From NCBI RefSeq assembly GCF_021347895.1, contig NC_067123.1, forward strand, positions 41,127,527-41,191,526: a stretch of 64,000 bases of DNA, read 5' to 3'. The position numbers and the translations under genes were made by a program. Below the pieces are notes generated by a model. That model did not search any database. It worked only from the letters and a program-made list of their open reading frames with translations, and was not told where the DNA came from. Of this stretch, positions 35,600-47,926 are shown one piece after another (the first letter of the stretch is position 1; each line of letters begins with the position of its first letter). Source of the stretch: Acanthochromis polyacanthus (lineage: Eukaryota > Chordata > Actinopteri > Pomacentridae).

Positions 35600-35864
35600 C
35601 CGTGAAGAGGAGGGGGAGGATTTCATTTCTTCAAGCCCTGATATTTCTCACGGTGCAGACTGTTGACAAAGGCCCAGCGCTCACAGAGATTAATAGGATG
35701 ATAATTTGCCGTTAACAGCTTGAACCCGAGCACCAGCTGGTCTGGAGGAGCACCAAATAGCCGCCGTCTCGTCCTAAATCTCTGGCCGGGCCGCCAACAA
35801 CAAACTGTTGAGAGGACGACGGCCAAGCAGCGCTCGACCAGACGGCATGTTGCTCAGATTAACA
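35600..35864. other. GC-rich block, possible conserved non-coding element
   Basis: Noticeably more CpG and GC than the flanks, with few simple repeats, ending abruptly at a (CA)n tract and the telomere-like repeat. Open frames of 67-68 codons here have no recognised domain. A conserved non-coding element is one reading, a lost exon another; both are inference. Confidence 0.3.
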
Positions 35865-36152
35865 CACACAAACACACACACACACACATACTATATTTTT
35901 CTATCATTGTGGGGACTTACCATTGACTCCCATTCATACCTAACCCGTAACCCTAACCAAACCCTAACCCAGACCAAAACAATGGCTAACCCTAAAGAAA
36001 CGTTTTTGCACTTTTACTTTTTTCAGTAACAACAACATGGCCAAGAAAACAACACTGTTTAAACTTGGGGGGACCCAAATGAGGTCCCCACCGTGACACG
36101 AGTCCCCACCGAGATAGCACATAGTAAGGTTGAAGTCCCCACCAGTATAGAT

Positions 36153-36153
<1 letters not shown>
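35865..36153. mobile_element. Telomere-like TIR repeat, copy 2, with distinct right part
   Basis: After a short CA tract, 35,905-36,045 matches 697-865 (cattgtggggac, ttaccattgactcccattca, TAACCC motifs, aacgtttttgcacttttac, cagtaacaacaacatggcca). The right inverted repeat seen in copy 1 is replaced by a different segment with three gtccccacc motifs (36,085-36,145) before the next (CA)n. The gtccccacc motifs echo the terminal gtcccca of the family, suggesting repeated or rearranged ends. Confidence 0.7.

Positions 36154-36214
<61 letters not shown>
36154..36214. repeat. (CA)n microsatellite
   Basis: About 30 CA units at the right edge of the telomere-like repeat, as in copy 1 near 912. Confidence 0.95.
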
Positions 36215-36216
<2 letters not shown>

Positions 36217-36299
36217 TCCAGTTTAACTGAAGCAGAATCAAAGCTCATTAATAACGTACAGCCAAACTAAGTAAAGTTATCTGCACTTTGATGAGTTTA

Positions 36300-37420
36300 T
36301 CCATCCATCCATCCATCATCCATCCATCCATCCATCCATCCATCCATCCATCCATCCATCCATCCGTTCATCTATCATCCATCCATCCATCCATCCATCC
36401 ATCATCCATCCATCATCCATCATCCATCTATCATCCATCATCCATCCATCCATCCAACCATCTCTCATCCATCCATCCTCCATCCATCCATCCATCCATC
36501 CATCTATCATCCATCCATCATCCATCCATCCATCATCCATCCATCCATCCAACCATCTATCATCCATCCATCATCCATCCATCATCTATCCATCCATCTA
36601 TCATCTAGCCATCATCCATCCATCCATCCATCATCCATCTATCCATCCATCCATCTATCATCCATCCATCCATCCATCCATCCATCCATCTATTCATCCA
36701 TCCATCCATCTATCATCCATCCATCCATCCTCCATCCATCCATCCATCCATCCATCTATCATCCATCCATCTATCATCCATCCATCCATCCATCCATCCA
36801 TCCATCCATCCATCCATCATCTATCCATCCATCATCCATCCATCCACCCATCCATCATCCATCTATCATCCATCCATCCTCCATCCATCCATCCATCCAT
36901 CTATCATCCATCCATCCATCCATCCATCCATCCATCCATCCATCCATCATCTATCCATCCATCATCCATCCATCCACCCATCCATCATTCATCTATCATC
37001 CTCCATCCATCCATCATCCATCATCTATCCATCCATCATCCATCCATCCACCCATCCATCATCCATCTATCATCCATCCATCCTCCATCCATCCATCCAT
37101 CCATCTATCATCCATCCATCCATCCATCCATCCATCCATCCATCCATCATCTATCCATCCATCATCCATCCATCCACCCATCCATCATTCATCTATCATC
37201 CATCCATCCTCCATCCATCCATCATCCATCTATCATCCATCCATCATCCATCATCCATCCATCCATCCATCATCCATCATCCATCCATCTATTCATCCAT
37301 CCATCCATCCATCCATCTATCATCCATCCATCCATCCATCCATCCATCCATCCATCATCCATCCATCTATTCATCCATCCATCCATCCATCCATCTATCA
37401 TCCATCCATCCATCCATCCA
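36300..37420. repeat. (ATCC)n array, 1.1 kb, with ATCT/ATC/ACCC variants
   Basis: Pure and variant catc units. A higher-order block of roughly 150-200 bp containing ccacccatccatcat and tctatcatcc recurs at about 36,840, 36,970, 37,045 and 37,165. Unlike the 6,271 array, no SINE tail is visible at either edge. Confidence 0.95.
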
Positions 37421-38570
37421 ATGTATGAGCAGAGCATTTACAATCACAGCCGGCGTCATGTTGACTCTGTGGGACCGAGGAGTTAACATCGCTGCAGCGA
37501 GTCAGTCTGCACAAGTACAGAAATATATCACAAATTCTCATTTTTCATAAAAATCCACTGCCGCTGAGTTAAAATAGATTCATTTACAGTAGTAAAATAA
37601 ATGTGTAGATGTTGTACTTCAGTCAAATTAGTAAGATCAAAATTTTAAAAAATCCTCTATTACAAATCAAAATTCAAAAGCATTAGCAACAAAACATACT
37701 GAAAGTACCAAAAGTAAAGGTGCACATTAGGCAGAATGGTGTATTTGTATATTCACTGATGTATTAATGTGTTCAGAACATGAATGTTGGAGCTGCTGAA
37801 TGTGATTTTCCCTTTAGGATCTGAACAGTTTTGTCTCATTCTGTCATTTTGCATCATGATTTTTAAGTCAGGTATGTTTTGTTTTGTTAAAATAAATCTG
37901 TAAAAAAGTACAATCTTTGTGATGCAGTAAAGCAGCAGAAATGGAAAATAAGGGATTGAACAACACCAAACTTGTATTTAAACACAGTCCACCATGGTTC
38001 ATCTGCACTAAACACCATCATAAAACATCTTCCTTTTAGGATTCTTATTAACTGCAATTTACCAAAACAAAACTGACTTCTGTTTCTCCAAACACAGAGT
38101 TAAATATGAATGTTGCATGATTTAGCACCCTGGCAGAGGATTCTATGTGTAACACGCTGTTAAATGCCAGCCTAATTATTTAAATCCCACTAACAGAAGC
38201 CATGTGTAGCTCCCAAATAAAGCAGAGTAGCTCTAATCCAGCAGCGCTCACCTTTCACTGGCACAAACACTCATGGAAATAAATTCGCACTTTGATCACG
38301 GAGACGTGCCGTCATGTCAGCGTTCATAAAGCGTTCATAAAGCATTCATAAAACGGTCATTAGCGCTTTGAAACGAGGACAAAGAAGCCGACCGGAAACC
38401 TGATGGAAATAAACTGAGGTTACGTGGGTTTAACACCGTTCTTCCAGACATGTCCCCTCATCACCACTAAAACACAGTCAGCTTTATGTTCTTCACTGCA
38501 GCTCTATGGAAGCAGCAAAACCACGACGGGAAGGTTCTTTGGACATTCCTCCTCCCAGCAAAACTTTCCA
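37421..38570. other. 1.15 kb without a recognisable gene
   Basis: AT-rich single-copy-looking DNA; a short gcgttcataaa duplication near 38,321-38,345. No exon supported. Confidence 0.5.
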
Positions 38571-38795
38571 GCTCTTCCTGGTGGATCCAGAGGTGTTCCC
38601 AGGCCAGATGAGATATGTAATCCCTCCAGAGGGTTCTGGTTCTGCCCCGGGGTCTCCTCCCAGGAGGACGTGTTCAGAAAACCTCCAAAGGAAGTCTCTC
38701 TGGAGGATCAGAATCAGATGTCCAAACCACCTCCACTGGTTCCTTCAGAGGTGAAGGATCAGCAGCTCTACTCTGAGCTCCCTCTGGATGTCTGG
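38571..38795 (+). repeat. Dispersed fish repeat, family B, copy 3
   Basis: Contains cttcctggtggatccagagg, cccaggccagatgagatat, ggggtctcctcccagg and cagcagctctactctgagct. This copy is closest to the form I recall from fish genomes and links the more decayed copies at 5,343 and 14,085. The 146-codon frame overlapping it is not a complete domain. Confidence 0.7.
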
Positions 38796-38910
38796 ACTTT
38801 AATTAGTTTCCATAAAAATGTAAACAATCGAACAGTCCCTGAATTTCTGTCAGTGAGCTTCTAAATGCTTTTCAGTTGAGTAGAAAAACACAGATTAATT
38901 GGATAAAGTT

Positions 38911-38985
<75 letters not shown>
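38911..38985. repeat. (CTAT)n microsatellite
   Basis: About 18 uninterrupted tetranucleotide units. Confidence 0.97.
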
Positions 38986-38987
<2 letters not shown>

Positions 38988-40800
38988 ACAGAATCCATGT
39001 GAAGTAAATAGTAAATGTTTGACAAATTTTTGAACAAAAAATGTAGAAAAAGTGAGTCCAATGAAATATCAAGAGCAAGAATCAGGCTTTGTATCTGTTG
39101 TGTCTTTGTTTTCTGGACGATAAATGGTGTAATTCTGGTCATTTTTAAAACATATGTCTTCTAAGCAGGTTTTAGTGGTTGGTGTCACCTCCTTTACTAC
39201 TAATTCTGCATCTTCATGTTCCAGTTTTAGCTTTGAAGAACCAGATGATTTAAGCAGAAAAAATGTGGAACAGTTCTGAAACATTGGCTAAAGATCCGTC
39301 CCAACAAGTAGGCCTCAACACTCTGACTTCCACTTCTTATTGTGTCCTAAGTTTTTGTTAGTTTGTTGTCTTCTTTTAATCACATTTGTCTTTTAATCCT
39401 TGCCTTTAAACTGTCTTTTTGGCTCCACTCTTGTTATAAATAATGTGATTTTATCTTTGTCTTTGAGCTGATTCTACTGAAACTGAGGCTTTTAGTCACA
39501 CAGGAAGATCTCCTCAGCATCGCTTGAGACGAGCTGAAAAGGAGCGGTGGATCGGGGAGAAGACTAAAACCTCTCAGCTGCTTTGTGGAACAACGAGAGG
39601 CTGAGCGAAGCCTCGTCTCTGGTCCTCAGCCAGCTGTGATCAAATAACTGGAAGTTGGGAGCTCTCATCAATCCACGGCTAATGGTCTGTGGAAAGTGCT
39701 ACAGAGACTCTTATCACACCAGAGATGGAACTTGAGGTTTTTTGGGTTCGTGCCCAGGCAGGGGAGGCTATTTGGCTTCCATTTGCATCACAGCGTGCCC
39801 CCATTCAGATGACGGCTACTGAAACGATCATTTTTCTCCACAACAGGCTCAGAAAGAGCAGAAAAAGTATCTGGGATTGACAGTGAGTGATTCTCCTGCA
39901 GGTCTCTGTCTGTTTCACAAAACTTTAACTTCGTCAAACTTTGGAAGTGCTGGGCTCTCGGCCCGGCAGAAACATTTACTCTAATTATTCCAGGCCTGAT
40001 TTCAGCCACAGATTAGTCACCTTGGCGCTGCGCTATGGATTCAATTTTAGAAATGAACCCGGAGCTAGATGGCACAGAGAAACAGAGAGTTTAAAATAAG
40101 GACACCTGAGAGAGGAGACAAAAGCTGGAAAAAAAGATCTGAATTCATTTGAGGAGCTTGAATAATGTTTGTTTGATGAGAACAGAAAGATATTTCCCCA
40201 AAACCAAACCTCTAAAAACACTGTTTGAATTAATGAACAGTCCTCTGGCACTCAGATTATTCTACATCCGTCCTGGAAACATCTGATCTCCAGATTTCTG
40301 TGTGTTAATTAGTAAATGGGTGTGAGATAGCAGCATCATTTGCTTTTAAAAGACGTCTGGTGAGTTCAATTATGCATCCTCAGCAGACTGTAACGACAAA
40401 ACTGAAGCATTAAGTGATTATTTAGGGGCTGTCTGTTCTGCTGTCCTGTAAAAATAAATAAAAATGTAATATTCTGGCAACTGGGGTGAGAACAAAACAG
40501 TCATTTTCAGGATGAAAACACAGTTTTTACCCTTAATTTTACATCAGCTCATGTCTCTTTCTTCTCATTTTTAAGTTTGATGATGGATGTTAACATGTAA
40601 AATCTTTGAAATTACCTTGAACATCTGCAGCGTCACCATGACGACTGACTGTGCACCATTCTTAAAAATGACTTCATGTTCTGAGTAGTTTTTGTGGTTG
40701 TGATTTAATTAGACAGCAGACTGTATTCCTGTGAATCTCCATAGCAGCATTAATTACAGCCGCAACCTCGACACAGTCCGTTGTTATGTGACGATCAGTC
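38986..40800. other. 1.8 kb without a gene; possible conserved block
   Basis: No coding feature. Positions about 39,500-40,030 are GC-balanced, repeat-poor and rich in developmental-factor-type motifs (taattat, ctaattatt, atttgcat), a candidate conserved non-coding element by texture only. Confidence 0.3.
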
Positions 40801-41212
40801 AGTGTCTGTCTGTCTGTCTGTCTGCAGCATCACTCTAAAACAAACCAACGCATTTGGATGAAATTTCCAGTGAAGCTCAGAAATGACTCAAGGACCAAGT
40901 GATCAGATTCTGGCAGTGATGCAGCTTATAGTCTGGATCCATGGATTGGTAAAGATTTCTGTATCGTTGTCAGATAGCAGCACGGCGTCACTGTAACCAT
41001 GACAACCAGTGAACACTACATCAGCTGATTGTGATCCTACTACAAATCCACCTCTGAGGACTTATCAGGACTTATACATCAGAAATGATCCAAGGAACAG
41101 CTGATTAAACTGTGGGGGGGTTTCTGAGTCGACACTACATGTTTAGGTCACGTGATCCGGTATCCGTATAATAACGTACACATGCAGAACACACGGCTGT
41201 GCTCGGTAGACG
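40801..41212 (+). repeat. Dispersed repeat family E, variant 2, copy 2
   Basis: Begins with (GTCT)5 and then follows 34,560-34,978 closely, including the X-box-like gtaaccatgacaac (40,993-41,006). Small differences include loss of a 14-base segment near 41,131. Confidence 0.8.
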
Positions 41213-43156
41213 GTCATTCTTTATTAAAGATGTCATCCGCTGGAAATGAAACAAGCACAGAACAACCTCGGAGGAGGACTGCTCTCTATACAACCATGGA
41301 GTATGATGGAATCAGGTACTTCTGAGAAAAATGTCTTCAAAGTCAAAGTGAAGACCCGATGCTCTGCAGAAATCCCTCACAGCGACGAAGGTCAACAGGA
41401 CCATCAGCTGGGATGTGATAAAGCAGGACCTCCACTCTCTATCTGATCTCCTGCTTCTTATCTGCTAATGAAGGCTTGTAGAGGAGCGCAACCTGAATAC
41501 CTTATTAATGCAATTATGCCAAAATAAGTAAGTAGCTGACGGTGTGTGGGCAGGAGTGGATCAGAGGGCGACCGGAGGCATCAACATGTGGTCAGTAGTG
41601 TGGAGATGGAAGGAGGCAATCTGCCAGCAGCTGCAGTAAAGACGAGCGGACAGAACGCAGCTATTGTTCAGCACATTTACGACACCCACACATGAAATCA
41701 GCAGCGAATATGCTTTAACATAATTGCTGGACAGCGATCCATCTGCACACTTTACATATGCTAATGAGGCACCAGAAAAAGCCCCGACTGCCTCCGATGA
41801 CTTCCTCCTTCTCCTCACAATGAAGTTTACTGTTTAGAGACATGTTAGGGGATTAACTGGAGGGGTGTTTTTGGAACGGGGAACTGAGTGGAAAGTGATT
41901 TAATTTGTTATTTTCCATATAAAATCTGATATATTGCAAATAAAGAAATATCTGTCCTGATTACCTCAACTTAATAAAAGAACACAATCCAAACTCTTTG
42001 TGAATCATTTTATTATTGTTTAGCTCATTAGAAGGTGGTTGGTGTTAAATTCAGACGTTATTTAGTTGATATTTTAGTGATATCCAGTCATTTTTATTAA
42101 TAAGTGATTGTTTCCATAATAAATAATTATGGGATTTGTAAAGACATGATCATAATGAACATAGAAACATCAGGTTTTTTGTTTTAATAAAACTGTATGC
42201 AGATAAATCCATGGACTTCAGAAATCCCTCAGTTATAGATTGACTTTTGACATTCAGACTCAGAAAACTTTATTTGTCCCCAGGGGGCAATTAAAAGGCA
42301 CGTAGAGCGGTCAGTGCAACAATGACATATTAAGAAATAAGGATAAATGTATGTATAAATATATACATGTTTACACTGAGAGCATTTACAGGAAGCTTTC
42401 CAGGCGAGGCAGGAGCACGAGGGACGGCTCTGATACGAAGGCAGTCAGTTTAAGTTTAGGTTTTTGGTTTTTACAGTGTCCAAACTTTTAGATCAACCCT
42501 TATCTTTAAAAAGAGTGTTTACGTCTCATTAAAAATGCTCACTTCGGTTTGCCAGAAGGAATTAAAGCACAAAGATTTAACTACCTGCTTCATCATGTAA
42601 ATATCTCACTTTTACGGCCACACAAAGGAAAAACCTTTCAGACTGCCTCCCCGTACTAACCTCAAGTGCTGTACCTCCTTCTGCTGAGTGCCTTTTAGCG
42701 GAGCCTCGGTTTGTTCCCTCATGTATTAGAATAATAGAGCCAGCCACTGGTTCCTCTAAAACTTAATTATCCTGCAAGAAATGAAAAACCCTCAAGGTCG
42801 TGTAGAAACACTTCATGCTGCTCTGATGATATTTACAGAATCCTTAAAGACTCTTTTAAGCACCTGAGAAGAAAAATACTAAGTTTACTGAATGATGAAA
42901 GAATGTTGAGTTAAAGGGAACACAGGGAACAAATGATGAACTCTGAGGGGTGGATATATGCTAATAGCTAACAGACACTCAGCCCTGACCTCTCACCTTC
43001 CTCTGTTCCCTCACAGTGACATTTTAAAGCCGATGACAGGAACGCTGTGGATCCAATAAAGCAAAGCAGTGAATGGCGTTTAGAGTGACTGGAGGTCAGG
43101 ACCCGCCGTGAAAACACAAATCCACCGGCAGCGACATTAAACGCAGCACACGAGCA

Positions 43157-43158
<2 letters not shown>
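41213..43158. other. 1.9 kb without a gene; possible conserved blocks
   Basis: No supportable exon. Positions 41,450-41,820 (aattatgcc, atatgctaatgag, ataattgctgg) and 42,540-42,800 have conserved-element-like texture. A cagaaaactttatttgtcccc motif at 42,262 is a small dispersed fish repeat tail. Confidence 0.35.
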
Positions 43159-43191
<33 letters not shown>

Positions 43192-43222
43192 AGTACCACA
43201 CACACACACACACACACCAGTA

Positions 43223-43261
<39 letters not shown>

Positions 43262-43343
43262 AGTACCACACACACACACACACACACCAGTACCACACAC
43301 ACACACACACACACCAGTACCACACACACACACACCAGTACCA

Positions 43344-43413
<70 letters not shown>

Positions 43414-43452
43414 AGTACCACACACACACACACACACACACACACACCAGTA

Positions 43453-43517
<65 letters not shown>

Positions 43518-43521
43518 AGTA

Positions 43522-43560
<39 letters not shown>

Positions 43561-43564
43561 AGTA

Positions 43565-43643
<79 letters not shown>

Positions 43644-43682
43644 AGTACCACACACACACACACACACACACACACACCAGTA

Positions 43683-43723
<41 letters not shown>

Positions 43724-43727
43724 AGTA

Positions 43728-43762
<35 letters not shown>

Positions 43763-43766
43763 AGTA

Positions 43767-43827
<61 letters not shown>

Positions 43828-43858
43828 AGTACCACACACACACACACACACACACACG
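43159..43858. repeat. 700-bp (CA)n array with 15 cagtac interruptions
   Basis: Runs of CA of varying length are each separated by the same accagtaccac junction, 15 times. The runs range from about 12 to 60 bp. The shared interruption shows the array grew by duplicating CA-plus-interruption blocks, not only by slippage. Three minus-strand frames of 260-310 codons (Cys-Val repeats) are artefacts. Confidence 0.97.
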
Positions 43859-43934
43859 GCAGCAGTACACGGTAATGAGCATTGAACACACATGCTTCAC
43901 AGCTCCACTGATATATAATCACTATAATAACAAA

Positions 43935-44217
43935 AATATAAACAACACTTTTGTTTTTGCTCCCATTTTTTATGAGATGAACTCAAAGATCTAAAACTTT
44001 TTCCACAAACACAATATCACCATTTCTCTCAAATGTTGTTCACAAATCTGTCTAAATGTGTGACAGTGAGCACTTCTCCTTTGCTGAGATAATCCACACC
44101 CCCCCCACAGGTGTGCCATATCAAGATGCTGATTAGACACCATGACTGCACCTTTCAGAGTGTCCTTTTATTGTGGGCAGTCTAAGGCACAGCTGTGCAC
44201 TAATCATGGTGAACTGA
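43935..44217 (+). mobile_element. Tc1-like transposon 5' end fragment with inverted segment
   Basis: Contains caacacttttgtttttgctc, gaactcaaagatctaaaact, cacttctcctttgctgagat and catatcaagatgctgattag, which I recognise as the terminal non-coding region of a common fish Tc1-like element. The segment 44,146-44,203, between inverted 8-mers caccatga and tcatggtg, appears reversed relative to the usual order. No transposase follows. Recognition is from memory of the family; the 8-bp inverted repeats are directly visible. Confidence 0.65.
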
Positions 44218-45649
44218 CGCAGTCCAGCGGTGGTAGGGTTTGTGGGGAACAGAGTCTGTCAATGATCAGGCAGAGACTGAGGGAAAGAGCAGAGCTTATA
44301 TAGCTGAGGAGGGGAGCAGGTGAGTGGTGTTAGATTACTGCGGTTCACACATAGCAGTGATCAGCTGGTTGCAGACAGATGAGGAGAGAGAGCAAGACAG
44401 GCAGGAAGACAAGGACCAACAGATACAGACAGAGGGAGCCAGAGGTACAAGTAGGGAGGTAACATGGATGAGTGATGATGGGGAAAAAGGAAAAAAGGGG
44501 GGAGAAGGGCAGGAGCTGGAGTGGGATCATAGCAGTGACCTCCCACAAACAATAAACCTCCAATGACTGTGTGAGTTTTACTGCAGACAACCAGAGGAAG
44601 GATCCAGTTTATGGAGACATTTTCCATCAGAAGGGAAACAAGTCAGATTTGTCGTTTCACAAGATTTTAATCTTTTAGAGAGAAATCAACAAAAACAACT
44701 TAAGACCACACAAATAAATGTGACAGCTTTACTGCATTTCCTGTTACCTGGTGCACTAATAGTTGTACTAGACTTTATATCGCAGGGAAAATGAGCCTCA
44801 GGAAGTGAAAAGAGCAGAAAGCAGCAGAACCTGCTGGTCCCACATATTAATGATGTCCTGTAAAGGTTTTTAACGCTCACTGCAGGACAGAGGTTTTCTA
44901 AAAGCTGTGAGGGAAGCGGTGAAGGCGCTGTTAGTCAAACGGTGGGTCAGGTAAAGGTTAACTCGTCACCGTCTTCACTGAGTCACCACCAAAGTCAGAA
45001 GCTATGCAGATTTCTGTAGTAAAGGATGGAAAGCAGCACAAAGAAAGGGAGACGCTGCTGCACCAAAGTCTGAGAGGTGGTGTCCTGAAATCTGAGATCA
45101 CTGCTGTCTGGAACGTCTTCTGTGTTTTATAACGTCCAGCGGTTCGTTTCTTTACTCAGGCAGGTGAACTTCACACTCAGTCAGAGTAAATCAGCTGCAG
45201 ATGTCCTCAGGTGGATCCAGAGCTTCACCACAGCTGTCAGAATATTTTTTACAGTTTGTCAAAGACTGGTTCGTTTATTAATGTCTGCTGAAGAGCAGAA
45301 AGAAATGAAACGTGTCTGAACTGTGGCCAGTTTCCCTCCAGTAGAGCCTGCATCACCCAGCTGTGATTTATAAAGAGATGAGCAACAAACAAATGGTTTT
45401 ATGTGTAGATGGGATTTACAATTCAAGCTTCATTTAAATAAAGCACATTCAGATCTATCACCTGCTGAAGGCTGGAACCTGCAAGGAATACTGTGGATTT
45501 ATTTTAAAGTCAGATAAAGATAGACCACTGTTCTAAAGTTTGAGGTCATCCAGACAGATTCCATGAAAACTCCACTTTTATCCATGTGCTGAAGGTAGTG
45601 CAATAAAATACAGTAAAAATATCAATTTTAGAGGAAAGAAAACTGAAGG
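44218..45649. other. 1.4 kb without a recognisable gene
   Basis: Positions 44,280-44,560 are strongly purine-biased (agacagaggg, ggggagaag). The rest is single-copy-looking. Frames of up to 88 codons across the purine tract have no domain. Confidence 0.45.
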
Positions 45650-45905
45650 TTGTGCAGAGAAACAACTGGATTGTTGAACTGGATTTCTCTTGAAGGTTCT
45701 TTAAGATGTTCGACCTCACAGCTTGGATGAGAGGTGGAACGTCTGCAAGAGAGAGAAGTCCAGAGAAGGCCACTGGACTGGTAGGTTCTTGAAGACGTTC
45801 TTGTGGTCCTTGTGTCATTTCTGACCTTCTGTGAAAATCTCATCCAAATCCATCAGTCTATCTTTGAGTGATGTTGTGGATCATCTCTTAACTCCACCGT
45901 GTTCC
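45650..45905 (-). repeat. Dispersed repeat family E, variant 1, inverted copy
   Basis: The reverse complement contains gatggatttggatgagattt, gtcagaaatgacacaaggac, acgtcttcaagaacctacc and gttccacctctcatcc, the same order as 34,189-34,465. Confidence 0.7.
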
Positions 45906-47926
45906 TCTGTGGAGTACTGAATTGGTGTGATGCCGTTTGAAAATGAAACTTGTGGACTAATGAAGTTTAAACAGAACTTTTTGGCTCGATTAAACGAAGC
46001 TTGGAACAAAGATGCAGGAAGTCATAGAAGCAGAAGGAGGCGTCCAGCTGCTGTGTGGATCCATGCTTTGGGAAGGTGGGATTCAATCAAATAGCCGCAA
46101 ATTGTGGAAACAAACACAGATAACGTCCACAACACATGATCACATCTCACAGCTTTCTGCATTCACAGCCTGTGGAGGAACCTCAAAGAGCAGAGAACCT
46201 GACAGAAGTAGAAACCTTCAGCAGGAACTCTGAGCTAGAAGCGTTTCCAAGCTGTGCTGCTGCCAACGGGGGTTTTACTAAGCAGTGACCAGGTTTGGCT
46301 TCAGGCCTTTTTTCATTGTTGTCATGAAACTGTAAATGATGGAAATGAAGTCAGGATTCCTAAGATGTAAAAGATATATTAAGTTTTTAACTGTTAGCCT
46401 TTTAGCAGTCATATTGTTTTTAATGAACAGATATTTGGACCGAGGTTTCCTAAAATTTTACACTGTCTGTGTTTTTCTGAAATCATTCTGCAACCTCACT
46501 GAAAAAGTTAAAATTAAAACACGTGAGAATCAGATCAAGCCCTGAAGTTGTTTATTTCTATCCTTGGGGTCTCTCATTCCCAGTGTTTGTCCGAGAGCCG
46601 CTCCAGCTGGAAGAGCTGGATTTTAACTTCAAGCCTGCCAGGAAATATCAGGGCCTCTGTGACGGTTCCCAGAGCGCTGAATGTGTCTCTGGCTGCTCCA
46701 ACACAGCGAGTGTTTGTGGCAGGAATGAGCTGAGATCTGGACTGTTTAGTGTCAGAGCTCAGAAGACTGTCTGGGAGGCAAATTAGCCCCTTAATCCCTG
46801 CTTTTTTAAAATAATGTCGCTAAATTTAGATGCTAACAGCTCTACAACCCAGAGGTCAAACTGATCTCTGAATCAGAGACGCCCAGGAGAAAGCAGAGAT
46901 GTGTTTGGTTTCTTTGTCCACAGAACCAGGTCAGAATGAGATCTGAAAAACAGACTTGAGTTCCAAGAATTTCTAATTAAGCTATAACTACACAGATAAA
47001 GAAGCCATGACTGCTTATTTTGCTCTGAATGTAGGTCACCTCAGTCCTCTGAAAAAGACCTGAGACCTGAACAAAGTCTAACAAACAACCAGAAAGCACA
47101 TCTTAGAATGAAATCTCTTATTTTTGGATCAGAGTGTTGAGTTTCTCTCTTCCTGTTTGCAAGTTTGTGTTAGTGAATGTGTCAGTGTGTCTGTGGATGC
47201 TGGGACTAATAACAGTGATTCGACTCATTACCTTTCATTGAGGATCTCTGATTGTATTACCCCCTGAATGCTTCAGCTCGTTAATACGCACGCAGATGTT
47301 AATTGTGCTCGGGCAGTTTGATGGACAGCCGCGCGTTATCGTGCAGTTTAAAGAGGGCCTCATCATCACCACCGTGGTAATGGACCAGCTGGGCGTGAAC
47401 CCATCGCACTAATGCACAAAGACCCAACACAACAACCCAGTTTAAACACACAACTGGGACACAATCACACTGTTTTAGACACTAAGAAGACTCGACACAA
47501 TCAATAAATCTCCACTGTGCTCCAGGGAAACATACTGTAGTCTTCCATGTTTGGCTCGCTTGACCTTTTATCCACGATGCAACTCCCTGTATCCATGGCA
47601 ACAGGATACTTCCAACATGCTGACACAGGTGAAGACTTCTAACCTTTTCCAAAACACACATTCATGACATTACAACAGGTTGAACCGTCACTTCTGTCAC
47701 CTGAAAGAGTTCATTCCTGGTTTCCTTCAGTAAACTTCATGTCTGAAACGTATTCTGGTTGAGTTCCTGTCAGTCGTGCTGGCAGTCTTACCGGCATTTC
47801 CAACCCAACACTGAACCGTACCGTCACATCACCAGACAGACACCAACAACAGGTGGTAAAGAGACTCATTTTCAACATTTTCCAGCACCAACATTCATCC
47901 AGAAACACCAAAGACAAAGGTAAATA
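45906..47926. other. 2 kb without a gene; possible conserved block at 47,200-47,420
   Basis: No supportable exon. Positions 47,200-47,420 contain CpG plus homeodomain-type sites (gttaattgtg, cgttaatacgc) and no repeats, a candidate conserved non-coding element. An X-box-like gtatccatggcaac lies at 47,589-47,602. Confidence 0.35.

Noticed and set aside
38424..38864. 146-codon frame as a host exon
   Set aside because: It overlaps family B repeat sequence present in three decayed copies; no domain was recognised.
42968..43922. Cys-Val-rich minus-strand frames of 261-310 codons
   Set aside because: Pure translation of the CA microsatellite in all three frames.
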